From Oopsacas minuta (taxonomy: Eukaryota; Porifera; Hexactinellida; Lyssacinosida; Leucopsacidae), in NCBI GenBank assembly GCA_024704765.1, contig JAKMXF010000288.1, positions 310,001 to 374,000 on the forward strand: a DNA stretch of 64,000 nucleotides, read 5' to 3'. The notes beneath the pieces are model-generated. The model had not been told where the DNA came from. It did no database searches and worked only from the letters and a program-made list of their open reading frames with translations. Below are positions 35,945 through 48,600 of the stretch, one piece after another; positions within the stretch are counted from its first letter, which is position 1, and the number at the start of each line of letters is the position of its first letter. The position numbers and the translations under genes were made by a program.

Positions 35945-38900
35945 CTAAGGAACTGCTACAGTATCAAACTTAGAACTATCAATGTCACCTGTCTCTTCTT
36001 TGATTGGTTGAGAGGATAATCTCTCAGAAAGTTTAGTTTCTAATTCTTGATCTGATTTGGAGTCTCTTTTCGATTCATCACCCTTTTGAAAACAAAAATA
36101 AACACAATAGACTCTGCTTAATCGGATCAAATGGTCTGTGGTCCCAAAGAGACCCTATTAAGTGGAGGCTATTGTAAATACGGTGGACCCCAGAGGCTCA
36201 TGGTAGCGTTTCCTTGGAAAAACTGTCTGACTATAACTACAGTCAAGATTTTATGGGAGTTGACTGTATGAGTGACTTACTTTTACGGTTTCCTTGTTCA
36301 GGATAGATCTTCTAGCATTCCTCGGGGTGTCTTTTCGTTTCAAAGCAGGGGGTGTCGGGGTAGCAGAGACGACCGTTCCCTCGGGTAAGATAGGAGTGGG
36401 TACTGTTGAAGTTGGTCTACTCGGGACCTCTTCTATCGCGGGAAGAGGTTGGGGTCTTGAGCCTATAGTTGTCCGCTTTTCTGGTGTCCGTACGGATTCC
36501 TCTGATTTGGGACGAGTTAAACTTGTTTGTCCTGTCTGTTTATTAAACCAAAATGATTTTACCTGTCAAAGGAACTGAATTAATACAGTCACTTGTTAGG
36601 AGGGGAACATGTTCTTCTCTTGGATCCTAGGTGTCCCCCTAGTTCATGAGTGTCTCCCCTAACATCGCAATTTTCGGATTTGATGAGCACATGGGAATCA
36701 TGGAAAACTCAGAGAAACATGAAATTATTATGTAGAACACTTTGTCACATATCTTAATGAATTCTACTTACCTTTATGCTTGGTAATTCAACCCATACAG
36801 ATTTCCCTGGCAACATATTCTGGTAAAGGAATTTGATCAGCTGGTGAGCTAATTCTACAAACCCATTGTAATGCAGATAGAATACTCCATCTTTTGTTAC
36901 ATTAGCCAAGGTGTTAAAACCATCTCTTAACTCTGAGATTTGATTGGTTGTAAGTGTTGATTGTAGGGATATGAAGTTATTGAATTCATCTTGGTCGATT
37001 ACTCCATCTTTCCTTGCGTCTGTTAAGAATATCATTTCTATGACGACCTCCTCGAATAAATCGTCTTTGAGTGAGGGACGGAAATCCTCTGGCCTTTCAT
37101 CTGTCAGCTGTAAATATATTAATCCTAATATATACAGTCGAGTCTTGTTAATGCGAACACGGTTAAGGCGTAACTCAAGCAGTCCCCTGGTGTACGCATT
37201 AACGCGAGTCTACTGTATGCATATCGGCACATGACGTCATTGACATGTTTGTTCAAGCAAATGTGTTAAAAGAAGTCCCTGCTTAACCGAAATATATCAA
37301 GAAAATACTCTTCGTTATATCTAACACGGATATACCGAAGTGTGAATTATACAAATATGGCCACAAACCGTCAAAGTAGCATATATTCTATCGGTGATAT
37401 CGAAGGAATTGTCACGGTCCCTTGAGCTTCGATATTACGGGTGTTGACCGTATAATTACTCATATTTTGACACGTGTAGCACACGCTCGTAGGACTCTGG
37501 CTACACTACCAGTCTGTCGGCTAGATATTTATTCAAATTATAATGCTACCTGTTTCCCCGTCTGTGGAGGTTTAACTGTACCTGTTGAGAGAATTTATTG
37601 AAGTATAGATATCCTGTGTTAGGATGATACAATTGACACCACATTTCTTCAAATGAATAACTGTAGTTAATCAGCTGCTGCTGAGATCTCTGATGATATA
37701 TGGCAGATAGTATTTGAGGAATATTTGGTAGAATTGTATTGTAGTTAACTGTTTGGAAGCGATTTGTCCCAAACTGTGATCCAATAAAGTGAAGTTCCTC
37801 ATCAGTAAGATAGAGTCCTATGTTGATATTTAAGTTTTTAGGTGACAAATCAAACCGAGAGAGAATTGGTCAATTTCTCAAAATATGTGAATATTCGCGT
37901 AAACAATTGAACCAGCAATAAGTCACATCACTTCGCAACTACACCTCAAATACACACGTCATAGTTCTGGTTCCAATTGAATATATTAATGAACATTACT
38001 CCTCCCATATACTGACCTAAATTGGGCTGTTTGAGAACCTGTAACAACCCCTCTAACATAACACTTCCAGTATCCTCTGGGTCTACAGATCTCAGAGATT
38101 CATTCATTATATAATAGAACTTCTCCATAGGTGTCAAATATGTCAAATCAAATTCCTCTTCTCCTGAAAACGCGTCTGTCTCTGAGGGTCTGTCTAGATC
38201 ACTAGCGGTGTCCTCTGGGGATCTAGGTTCAACAACTACATTCTCTGGTTCCTTGAGTATTCCATCTAAAATAGAAAATGAAATATTTATAAATAGAACA
38301 AAACAGCTGATAAATTAGATATTTTAGGAATAATCTGATTGGTGTGAGTTGCCCAATCAATTTGCAGGCAAATATGGGTACAATAACCATTTTCACGACC
38401 ATGGGACGGATTTTTGGTGGTAGCTATAGACTTGAAATTTGGTATAGGTGTAGATTGTGATAAATAGATACCATTTCAAATATCTAAGCGATATCCATGT
38501 TGTGGAAGGTGTTGGTGTTATAATTATATACGGCTTCTCTTAAACACATATGGCTCTATGTATTATTATTACAGTCAGCAAAATGACTAAGACAATTCGC
38601 CAACACCTTCCACAACATCCACAAAACTCTCTGAGATAGGTCATAAACTGTGTCGACGGTATATATACATATTCTAACACCTATAGAGACAGGAAATTGA
38701 TTGAATTAGCATGTACGTATATACCTTGGGTGTCTAGCTCGATATCTTGTTCTATCGGCGAATAAGATATTTCAACAACTTCATCTGCTCTTGATGAGAC
38801 AGTTGGTGAAGGAATAGTCTCTATAGCTAGAGGAACATTATCAGGTGTTGTATCACCTCTTCTCTCTTCAATTGGAGTAATAGATTCTTTAGAAATATCT

Positions 38901-40951
38901 AAAATATGGATACAGCTGTTTGATAGAGTGATTATCGCTTATAAGAACAGGCTTAAGAGTAGAAAAGTATGTTCTTATAACCGATATGAATTATACAAGA
39001 ACATAGGAGAACAGTTTTCCAGAGGATGGTCCTTATAAGCGATACACCATGGATACGAGTATGGCTATAAGGAATGCCATAACATACCAGATATTATCTG
39101 CTCAATCAATTCCTGTCTTTCATTATCATCTGCTAAATAACCTATAACAGATTTCTGATCTTCTCCCTGCTCACTGAGGGGTGTTAGATCCTCTATTCTT
39201 AGACGTTGTAAATAGCTAAATATAGTAACAATAATGACAGTCCGTTGGTGCATCGGTTCCACTGTATTGTTACGTGGTATTACCTAGTTACGGTATCGTC
39301 CAATTGGTATGCTGGAGTGTCAGGTTGTTTCTCAGTCCATTTGAGGAGTGTCATGTGAATAATTCTGTTATGAATTCTGTCAGATTCCATCCGCCAGAAT
39401 GCGATATCTTTCCCTCTCTTCTTATCAGCAAATCGACGCTAGAAAAAGGATTAATATCCATAGTCCAAAGTCTAATTTTCTTAACAATTTATGGTTCAAA
39501 CCACTTAAAATAAGATACTTTTGACGATTGTTAAGTGAACTAAATACCTCCAATTATTGTGCCCACATTTGTCCACATTTTGACCACAATCTGAGTGCCA
39601 TTGTTACATATAATTACCTCGACTACGCTTATGGTTTTAAGAATGTTACCAACCTCATAATCTTGTTTCAATTGTCTATTGAATCTCTGTTCATTTTCCA
39701 ATTTATATTTCTCTCTTTGAAGTTCTAAATTCTCCAAAAGTGCTTCGATTCTTTTTGCTAGAAAATATCGAAAATATATTACAAATTACAATGGAACCTC
39801 GTTAATAAGAACACCAAAGGAAGGCCAAAATTTCCAATTTATTATATCCTTGGGGAAACTAAAGTGATGTATCTCGTACTATATAACACATTCCAGGAAG
39901 GTTTTTTCGTTGTTAAGGAGGGAATTTTGTGAGTTGTAATGGGACATAATTTGCAATTCTAATCAACCTTCTTTCTCGGCCAAATCTTGCAGATTTTTCT
40001 TGGTTTCAATCTCTGTAATTCTTTTGTAACTTTTCAGTTTATGAATATTGAATTGCTTTTGCTTTTCTCTTGCTTGTGACTTCTCAATCGACCATTTTAA
40101 GATTTTGGGTAGCTTTGTCGGTGTCTCCCTCAAACGTAGTTTCCTATCCTCATTCCTCTCTCGTAACTGTAAATAATAAACAAACAAACAACAACAAATG
40201 GAAATAATAATGTGATTAACAACCAATCATATTCTAGCGTATGAAACTAACTTTCTCAATCAGCATTTCGCGTCTTTCTAGTAATTCATGAGCTCTGACT
40301 CTCTGTCGCTGTTCACTGGGGGCAGCCACAACCCTCATATCTGACGTCACGAACCCCTGGCGCTCCAAGTGCCGTCGGAACACCCGGCTATTTAGTAAAA
40401 ACCCTCGGCAGTGAGGATCATGCAAACTATCATATGCATTGTATGTTAGAGGACGTTCTGCCATACGGTCTGGTAGCCTATAAAGAGATAACCAATAAGA
40501 ATGCAGAGTTAAGATAGGCATAATGACACAACTATAAATACAGCCGAATTTCGTTAAAACCAAATTCGAACAAATCGAAAGAATGAAAGTATATCCTCTT
40601 GACTGGGTCAAATTGGAACTAAGTAGTGCTAATTGGCAGGATTAACCATGGACACATTTATACAATGTAATCAAGTAAATCCTACTTTCTAGTTGGTGGA
40701 ACTTCTTTAATAAATACTTCCTCGTACATAACAGGGTCCGAATAGACATGAGGGGGGAGATCATATCTGGGAGAACCTAAGAACGCTTTATGAGCCGGTT
40801 CAGGAGGTATCACCGAGCCTAATGGGTCGGTAGCTAGGTCCCTTGTCTGTTCTCTCAACCATGAATAGCTCTGTGCCGTTACAGGGAGGGTTCCTACCCT
40901 CATATGAGAGGGAGGGAGTCTGGGCAGATATATCCCATCTGTCCTGCTCAT
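35945..40951 (-). CDS. EF-hand and coiled-coil protein, possible sperm-tail/ciliary type, twelve exons
   Basis: Exons: 40686-40951, 40252-40477, 39968-40166, 39654-39757, 39284-39438, 39088-39215, 38725-38898, 38017-38266, 37582-37817, 36772-37107, 36281-36535, 35945-36082; about 821 residues. Phases fit at every junction. The N-terminal part (NAYDSLHDPHCRGF, LERQGFVTSDMRVV) resembles the start of fibrous-sheath-interacting protein 2 type proteins. Long coiled coils follow, then a Ser/Glu-rich linker and an EF-hand-like unit (DARKDGVIDQDEFNNF). The last exons are disordered. In exon 38017-38266 a run of five G at 38217-38221 shifts the frame; with four G, or with an alternative acceptor after cctag at about 38223, the frame is restored. 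Function is a guess; the family is not firmly recognised. Confidence 0.68.
37135..37215. repeat. 81-base MITE with TA flanks (CAGT-GAGTC ends)
   Basis: cagtcgagtcttgttaatgcgaacac and the reverse complement of gtgtacgcattaacgcgagtctactg match at about 22 of 26 positions; TA on both sides. Pogo-like. In an intron of the EF-hand/coiled-coil gene. Confidence 0.75.
37305..37455. repeat. Pogo-like MITE family 1, intron copy
   Basis: cttcgttatatctaacacggatataccgaagtgtgaattatacaaatatggccac through tcacggtcccttgagcttcgatattacgggtgttgac. Same order as the model copy at 29891-30024. Confidence 0.65.
38430..38705. repeat. Long inverted repeat (foldback element) in an intron
   Basis: Left arm includes tataggtgtagattgtgata ... 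atatccatgttgtggaaggtgttgg; right arm includes ccaacaccttccacaacatcc ... acacctatagagac. Arms of about 100 imperfect bases flank a loop of about 75 bases with tattattattacag. No coding content. Intron of the EF-hand/coiled-coil gene. Confidence 0.6.
38925..39050. repeat. Dispersed repeat with TTATAAGAAC core (MITE family 4)
   Basis: ttatcgcttataagaacaggcttaagagtag, gttcttataaccgatat, cagttttccagaggatgg and ccttataagcgata. Relatives with the same blocks are at about 1550-1685 (overlapping the 5' side of ALKBH6) and 26920-27030. Confidence 0.6.
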
Positions 40952-42303
40952 GAAGCTTATTGATGTAATGAAATTATTATTTGTAAGACAGCTGATTATG
41001 ATAAAATGGTTTCAGCATGACGTTAGCATAGCTACCAAACAGAGTAAATGGAATTTTGTATATTTTAGCGGGATGTATTATATCATTAATCCGGTCCTCC
41101 TTTTGCCAAGTTTGGCGGGACATAACACTCGCATAATTCCAAAAAAGCGGGACGTACTGCGAAAACGTGGCAGTCAGTATACACCCTGGATCCCGGAGGG
41201 TTTACAAGTGTCCCGATTAACCGGTGTCTACCGTATTTATGACGTCATAATAGAAAATTCCCTTCCACATACAATATAATTTCACTTGACATATAATCCA
41301 TGGTCCAATGTCCCAAAAAATGTAATGTCACAGAACATAAACTCCGAAAGCCATAAACACACAAACCAAGCAGACCAACCAAATTACCGTCCAGCGAAAA
41401 CACATAATAACACGGCGAATATATGAATAATTGAGATACCATATTATGAAATATGTCACCAAATATGAAGCCATTTGTATAAGAACTTCGTACTTGTGAA
41501 AAGTGTTATTAGTTATCCACAGGAACAGATAATTGGTTTAACAGCGAAGAGGCTAGAATTACTGAATTATTAGGCAAGCTATTAAAGGAGGTGAATTGTA
41601 TATTAGAATGTTAAATATTTGAATTGTGGCTCGGTGTTATGTGACACCATAACGTGGAATTGTGTCGCATCTCGGTAGGTATTATAATATGTTCCGTCAA
41701 GCACCCCATGGTCCGGAACCTTCCCTCTTGATCTCTTTTTCAATCTGTTTGGCATATATAGCATAGTACAATGAAAATTATACTATTTTCACGATAGAAC
41801 CGTGAATGACACAATTTCGAAATTCACATTCGAGAGCCTTGGAAATTGGGCAGAGATATTCGTGAGAATGGGACAAATATGTCCCCCTCCGAGATTAGAG
41901 TGTTAGGTAGGTCAGTGACCACCTTTACCAAGTTAAACACATTCTGGGACCCCCTCCCATAAACTGCAATACAAATTCTGAGTGGACTCCCTGCTGTCGT
42001 CCGTGGACCACCTAGTGATCAATAGACCCCAGCTCAGAGACCGCTGACCTATACGGTCCACTACCTTCAAGAATTACCCTTCAAAAAATGAAATTGTGTA
42101 AAAATACTGTTAATGAGCATATACAAGTTGTTGTTTAGCTCAACAATGAGAGATAAAGACAAGTAAATAACAACAAAGAGCATACGTATAATTATATTTG
42201 TAATTTTAACTGGTAGTTTAAAGAACACTAGTGTAAAGCTTTACAGTTTTTACACACTTTAAGACCCACACGGACCCCTGTCCTCCCTCCCCTCCCCGTT
42301 GTT
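40952..42303. other. Long spacer of 1.35 kb without recognised gene
   Basis: Between the start of the EF-hand/coiled-coil gene and the 3' end of the ZFAND gene. Short frames on both strands (for example 40950-41279 plus) have no motif or partner exon. A degenerate cgattaaccggtgtctac end of the short hairpin elements is visible near 41213-41232. Should contain the promoter of the gene starting at 40951. Confidence 0.45.
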
Positions 42304-42873
42304 TCAAAACTTTTTAATTTTCTCTGCGACGACAACTGGGTTTGCTTTCTTAATTTGGTCTCTACCCATTTTTTTGTAATCTATCTCGCAGTGGTGTTCG
42401 TCTGGGTATTGGTGTTCCGGGCAGAATAATCGTTTGCAGCGACACGTGAATCCGGTTAGTCCGACTTTCTTGTTACATACATCACAGCGGTTACGTTTCT
42501 TCTTCGCTTCTGGGGTGCTCTCGGGTGTGAGACGAGATGCGCCGGCGGTCTGCTTGTCAGGGAGGCTCGGGGGAGCTTCGTTATCGATGATATCATCTTC
42601 TATGAGGTCTAATTGTGGTTTAGTTACCGTTTCTTGGGCTGGAGGGTTCCCAACAGGTTTGTGAGGTATATTCGCGCCTAAAACTGTAGCTTCTGACGAA
42701 GGTGTGATAATATCTGTGATCTCCTGGGGGGCGTCTAGGGGTTTGGTCCGATTTTTGAAACATTTCGAGCAAAATCCATCCGTGTTTTGTGCCCCAAAAA
42801 AACCACAACCAGCTCGACATAAATTGGTAGGTTGTGATTGTAGGCCTTGATTGGCGTCTTGAGAATGTGCCAT
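42304..42873 (-). CDS. ZFAND5/6-type A20 and AN1 zinc-finger protein
   Basis: Intronless frame of 189 residues (ZFAND5 213, ZFAND6 208). The N-terminal A20 finger is CRAGCGFFGAQNTDGFCSKC (C-x3-C-x11-C-x2-C); the C-terminal AN1 finger is CDVCNKKVGLTGFTCRCKRLF and CPEHQYPDEHHCEID, with all expected Cys and His. The two are joined by an acidic, Pro-rich linker. Proteins of this type bind ubiquitin through A20 and link it to the proteasome or to inflammatory signalling in animals. ZFAND5 and ZFAND6 cannot be told apart from this sequence. Confidence 0.95.
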   Translation of the reverse strand: MAHSQDANQGLQSQPTNLCRAGCGFFGAQNTDGFCSKCFKNRTKPLDAPQEITDIITPSSEATVLGANIPHKPVGNPPAQETVTKPQLDLIEDDIIDNEAPPSLPDKQTAGASRLTPESTPEAKKKRNRCDVCNKKVGLTGFTCRCKRLFCPEHQYPDEHHCEIDYKKMGRDQIKKANPVVVAEKIKKF

Positions 42874-43183
42874 CTGTTTTTCAGTTCTAATTATAGCCGG
42901 GTTTATATATATATAGAGAGTTAAGTAGGCCTATTTCACATATAAATATATATAAATGGAGGTATATACATATGTGTGTTTGGTTGGTTTCAGTATTATT
43001 TAGTTTAGTTCCATATTATAAAAATTTTGAAAATTGAAATTAGAAATTCGGTTTTTGGTTGAAAACAATTCGTATATGAAACTGAAACTAATATTTTAAC
43101 CAATCCGCTTGTATAAACAAACTCGACATTCAAAGAGAAAACTTGTATTTATACTAAAACCGATTGTGCCTATTGAATGGTGC
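42874..43183. other. Spacer upstream of the ZFAND gene
   Basis: About 310 AT-rich bases with a TATATATATATA tract near 42906-42916, 30-45 bases upstream of the ZFAND start, which could serve as a TATA-like element (inference). No frame of interest. Confidence 0.4.
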
Positions 43184-45016
43184 TCAAGCCTGGATAGTAG
43201 CGCGTAGAAGAGATATACTTTTGGTGTCCGTCGCCACCAATTGTCCGCCAAAAACTTCCTCAAACATTTGTTTTCGAATTTCTGGATTCGCTTTAGACAT
43301 AGCCGATTCCAAAACCAAAGCCCCACGATTAGATTTTGCCCATTGCGCCATTTCTAGTACCCCAATTCGATCAAGTGCCAATTCCAGCAGGTTAGGGGTG
43401 TCAGAATTGTGTCGCTTGAATGCGGAGATAACCACAATATGTGCGCTGTCATCTTCAACAATTTCTGGTGAGGATTTGAGTGTTTCCACCATGGATAAAT
43501 TCAAACTATTCAAATCAACAGATGACGAACTCAGAGCGGCCAAGTATAAAATAGAATTCGACTTATTTTTGACATATTCTGGTAGGAATTTGGCCAGAGC
43601 GTGTATAAATGGCGGTAATATTTTCTCTTGTAACTCACGATAACGGGTTTCACTTGGTTTACGACTTGTTGAATTCCCATCGCCGATTTTCAGCACCTTG
43701 ATTATGTCAGGATGGAAATATCTGGCGTCGCGAGGTGTCATAAGATATAGATATATCTTCCTACCATGGTGATGAGAAAGAATGTCGGAAAACTCATCTT
43801 GAGACAAACTTAGAAATATCTTTGAAACCAAAACGGTGTCGTCAACTGAATCAAAAATTGAGATAATCGGTAAGTAACCATGATCTTCGATACAAATCTT
43901 CTTTAGATGTATTTTGAAGGAATTCAGAATGTTTTTGCGGTCTTTCGCTGTTCCCGTCCAAATAAAATACATGATTGAGTAGGCGCCGTCTCGAGTATGT
44001 ACCATTTCGACACATTTTTTGGACAAAATTTGAACCAAATCTATTTTATCTTGGTCAATAGCGATAGAGAAGAATTCGACTATTATGCGATGAATAATGG
44101 AATACCCCCATACTGGTTTGGTTTCCATGGAAACAAGAAAATCCTTTAAGTTTTTAGAAATTTTGTTATGTTTTGTGCTGTCACTTTCAACCACTTCTTT
44201 CAGAGAATAGAAATCTGGTTTGAAATGAATGAATTCAGTTGAAAAGATTTCTAGAAGAATTTCTCGCCGCTCGTCTTTGTTTGCGTAATCATTGTAAGCT
44301 AATTCAAGAACTTGCCCGCCTTCAGTATGGCGCAATAGCTCACGAACGTGACCAAGAAATAGGTTTATAATTTGGGCGCGTTGTTTCGGATTGCCATTTT
44401 TTAGAAAACTCGTGACTAGAAATTTGGAATATTTGGTTTTACAAATCAGAACTATGTGAGATTTCAGTTCCTCAAGTATGCGAGATAATTGATCTTCGTT
44501 TCCATACCTAACCATCGTTTGTATCACTCGGCTGGTGTCATGTCGCAAGGCAAATAAATGTATTTTGCCCGCTAACTCATGCAATAATTGCCCAATCAAT
44601 TCCTCACGTTTGGAGGAATCATACTTTTTGAGTCGTAGCTTCTCCCAATAAGATTTGGTCTTTTTCGCTAATTCAAAATTAGGCTTTGCTTGTTGCCGAA
44701 TTTCTTTTCTCTTCTTTTGGGGTAAAAGTCGTAATTTTGGGAGTTTTTCAATTTTACCATTTTCCCCCTCAAGTGGTTTCGTTTTTATAACTTGCGGACT
44801 TTTCTTGACAAATTTACCAATCGTTTTGCCATCTGACGCTTTGGGTTTGATGGTTTTGAAATTAGATTTTGAAGAATTTTTCGATAAATATTTTTTCGGC
44901 TTTTTTTTGTCAATTTTTTTCGTCCTAAACTGTTTCTGAGTGGATTTCAATTTGGATGAATTCCGGCTTGGTTTTCCTTTAGAATTTCGGGTAGTTTGTT
45001 TGAACTTTTTCGCCAT
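43184..45016 (-). CDS. PUM3: PUM3 (Puf6-like) pumilio-repeat protein
   Basis: Intronless frame of 610 residues (human PUM3 648). The first 130 residues are Lys-rich and disordered with nuclear-localisation character (KKKRKEIRQQAK). Atypical Puf repeats follow from about 140: HELAGKIHLFALRHDTSRVIQTMVRYG, KSHIVLICKTKYSKFLVTSFLKNG, HVRELLRHTEGGQVLELAY; a CPL region occupies the C-terminal half (HHHGRKIYLYLMTPRDARYF, SNRGALVLESAMS, FGGQLVA). PUM3/Puf6 is a nucleolar protein needed for 60S assembly. Located head-to-tail with the giant gene upstream and the ZFAND gene downstream. Confidence 0.95.
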   Translation of the reverse strand: MAKKFKQTTRNSKGKPSRNSSKLKSTQKQFRTKKIDKKKPKKYLSKNSSKSNFKTIKPKASDGKTIGKFVKKSPQVIKTKPLEGENGKIEKLPKLRLLPQKKRKEIRQQAKPNFELAKKTKSYWEKLRLKKYDSSKREELIGQLLHELAGKIHLFALRHDTSRVIQTMVRYGNEDQLSRILEELKSHIVLICKTKYSKFLVTSFLKNGNPKQRAQIINLFLGHVRELLRHTEGGQVLELAYNDYANKDERREILLEIFSTEFIHFKPDFYSLKEVVESDSTKHNKISKNLKDFLVSMETKPVWGYSIIHRIIVEFFSIAIDQDKIDLVQILSKKCVEMVHTRDGAYSIMYFIWTGTAKDRKNILNSFKIHLKKICIEDHGYLPIISIFDSVDDTVLVSKIFLSLSQDEFSDILSHHHGRKIYLYLMTPRDARYFHPDIIKVLKIGDGNSTSRKPSETRYRELQEKILPPFIHALAKFLPEYVKNKSNSILYLAALSSSSVDLNSLNLSMVETLKSSPEIVEDDSAHIVVISAFKRHNSDTPNLLELALDRIGVLEMAQWAKSNRGALVLESAMSKANPEIRKQMFEEVFGGQLVATDTKSISLLRATIQA

Positions 45017-45610
45017 AATCCAATAAATATGCTACGATTCAGTAAGTATACACATACTCAATTTTACTCATTGCCTATATTAATTGACAAAACCACTGAT
45101 AATTATAATGGAAGCTTAACTAATAATATTGGAATATTCTAGATGAAAACATCTTTAATATGATCATCATTACCAAGCTTTACTAGAGCATTTTTACCAG
45201 AAAACTGTAGAAAATGATTCGATCATGAGATGTTTATCAATTGTCCTATTATTTATATGTACATTCTGAAGTGTAAGTATGATGAAGTGCAGGTGGTGAA
45301 CATACATTGCTCAATTGTATTGCATCTAATTGGTAGGGCGTGAATTGGACCCTCCGTAAGCTGGCGCCAAAATTATGACATAACGAATTCAATGAATTTA
45401 TGACGAAACTTTTATTTAGAAACGTCAAATCTACGAAAATATTATTCCGTATAAGAAATTTTGGCGCTCAAAAAGAAGCGCTACAAATTAATTAATACTG
45501 CCTCTTTGGCGCCATTTATTTTCCCGCCTAAATACAAACGTTCCAAGTTAAAAATTCAGAAATAAGTGAATACAAATAGAAGATATAAAATGCGAATAAA
45601 ATACAAAAAT
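45017..45610. other. Spacer between PUM3 and the giant gene
   Basis: About 590 bases, AT-rich, no frame or repeat recognised. It should hold the PUM3 promoter and the 3' end of the giant gene transcript. Confidence 0.4.
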
Positions 45611-48600
45611 TCATTTTTTGGCAGGTTTTGGTTTACTCTGGGTGGTATAAACTGAGAAAGGGTGACTACTCAATTGTCTTGATTTGGCTGTCGAAGGTGT
45701 TGAAATGGATCTCGATAAGGCGCCAGATTTTATCGACCTTTTATCTTCACTAGCGATAGAATACGCTGAGGTTATCGGTCGTTGTTTTGGCATGCAGTAT
45801 TGACATTTTTGGGTGGAACATCTGTTGTCTAACACCCTTTGAGTTGTGTGGATTAGGAAAGACTCAAAATCTGAGAAATCTTTGGACGCATGCCGGCCTA
45901 ACCAAGCTAGCGAACCGTTAGAATAGAACACGGCGAAGGTTGGCACGCCAATAATGGAATACACATCCACTGGATTTGGTTTTAGGCATTGACCGCATGC
46001 ACAGAAAAATTCGATAGAGGTAGTAGTTTGTTCCACTATTGACAACGCATTTGTGTGATTGGAATTCACGTGGCTATCTCCACTATTGATACAAACGCAA
46101 ACAAGTTTCATTTCTGTTGAATGACATTCGGCGAATTCTGTGAATAATTCAAGAAGTTTTATGGAAGATTTGCACCAAATTGTGAAGAAAAGGGCTACGA
46201 TTATGTTTTCAGATTTAGGCGGGAAAATCTCGATTCTTTCCTTGCTAACATTCCATACTTTCGTATTGTGGGTATTCTTGTTTTGTGTGTATTCTTGTTT
46301 ATCAAAATAACCTCTTGTTGTCAATTCTTTGAGTGTGAGTTTGGTATGTGAACACTCGGCCTCGAAAGAAGGTAAATAACAACAAACGGAAGCTTCACTG
46401 TGACAATTTTTTAGGCAAAATGAAGAAAAACTTGGAAAATCTTTTTCCCAGCTGATTGACAAACTTTCAGAAACTTCGCCAACACCAATTGGGTGTTCCG
46501 TACACGCGCGTACACAAATAGAGACACTTTCTGGATATTTATTTTTGTTTACTTCGACACTACAGTTTGTTTGTTTACTTGACAGATTCATATGTTTATT
46601 TCCATTCACACATACCTGGTATCCACTTATCAACACCTCAGGAGTGTCAACAACAACTTCCCAGCGTAGCAACACAGATATCAACATGGAATGTGATTGA
46701 AGATATTTTAACATAACAGAAATACTTTTCTCCATTTTAAGAAGCTCACTAGATAGCTCAGCAATTTCTTGGCATATTTTTTGCCCCTTAGGGGTCCGTG
46801 TGTCCACCCTCTTGGTTTGCTGCCAGCATAATTTCAACAATAAACTGTCTCTTTCATTTATCAAATTCAAAAGTTCTCCGATGCAATTCGTGCGTTTATT
46901 TAAACTCAAATTCGTGAAAAACACGATTGGTGGATCTGGCGTGATCGCCACTGACATTTGAATTATTTCTGAATAATATTCGGCGCCTAAGTTATCAGTT
47001 GCTCTTATGAAAACTACGAAATCTGATTGGTTCATGAGAGAATGGAATGTGTCCTTGCGTGTGTCGGGGGCCAAATCGACATGTGCGATACAATCGGGAT
47101 GCAACAAATAATTTTCAATTTTCTCAAAAAATTCATTTTTTGGTGCGCAAAATACGTCAATTTTTTCAACCTTCACATTCCCCATCTTTACAACGGTATC
47201 CATGGCAACAGCAATAGAATGTAGTTTGCCGGATGAAATTTGTTTTGGCGTAGGCACTTTCAAACCGGAAGTTTCTATAATCAAATTATTCGACAGTTTT
47301 GAATTCCCTACCAAATGATTGGTCAAGGCTTGCAATCTGAAAAAATACTCTCTGCATGGCAACGCATCATAACTAAAGGAATTCGCACCACTGTCAATTT
47401 CCACAGAATCCGTCTGATCTATAAATAGAACAAACCCGGTGACAGTAGCATCACCGTATTCAATAGGGTGCTTCCATTCTAAATGAATTTTATTGGAGGT
47501 TACTTCTTTTAAGGACAATCTCGGCATTGATGGTGTCGCTGGCGTTTGAATTTTTATCTGGGAAGAAGTGGCGATTAATTTGTCAGATTTTGCCATTGCC
47601 TTGACATGTATAAAGTAAATGGCGCCTGGGACACATTCTCGGATGGTGTAATATGAAATGGTATGTGTTAGTTTTGACACCTTTGGGATGGGGTGTGAGA
47701 TGGAACTCCACTCAACTCTAAAATGATTTGGAACCCTATCTTCTGGTGTGTAATAATTCCATCCCACTTCAATCGATTGACTTTTCACTTCCTTCAAAAA
47801 TGCATCGATATTTTTGCGGGCAACGCCATTTTTTGGATGTTTTTTCGTATGAACCAACGTTTGGATGATGTTTGAGAAAATCCGTTTCGGAATTTCTTCA
47901 CTCACCAAAGCTTGTAGTTTCAAATTATAATTTTCAGAGGCTTTTATAGGTAAGAAAGCCTCGAAATTGATTGGTTGTAACTCAGGGCCTATCACTATAT
48001 CATCACTGTACATTTGATATCCACATATGAGGAAGTCACAATATTGACGTGGCTCGTGCCATTTTATGTTCACACCTCTTGGACTGGGTATATCTGAGAA
48101 TTGTATGAAAGGTGGTTCAGGTGGCGAAGAAATCTGGGAGTGAAAAATTGGCGAAAAAATAGTTTTTTCAGCAAAGTTTAAACAAATTTGGACAACGCAA
48201 ACTAATTTCGGAATTGGATTTTCTATTTGGAATTCAGTCTGTGTATTCGTGAGCACAGTTTCATGTTTGTAGTCATCATTTTTGTACCACCAAATGAGCT
48301 TAATCGTCATTAGGTCCTTCAAATTTGATAGATTCAACCTCCACGACACATTCACACATCCTAAAACGGAATCTGATTGGTCAGCACAACCCTTAAGATC
48401 GATATAATGCATCGAACAAAACACAAAATATTGCGCAAAATTTCGAAAATCGACCAGTAAAGATTCGGACTCATTTTCCTCATCAAATACTAACATTTTT
48501 TCGTTATTCGCTCGACAGGAAGTTCTCCCTAAGGCAACCAACTTAATCTCAAATAAACTATTTTGCGTACGATTCACACATACGCTATATTTGGTCGTAT

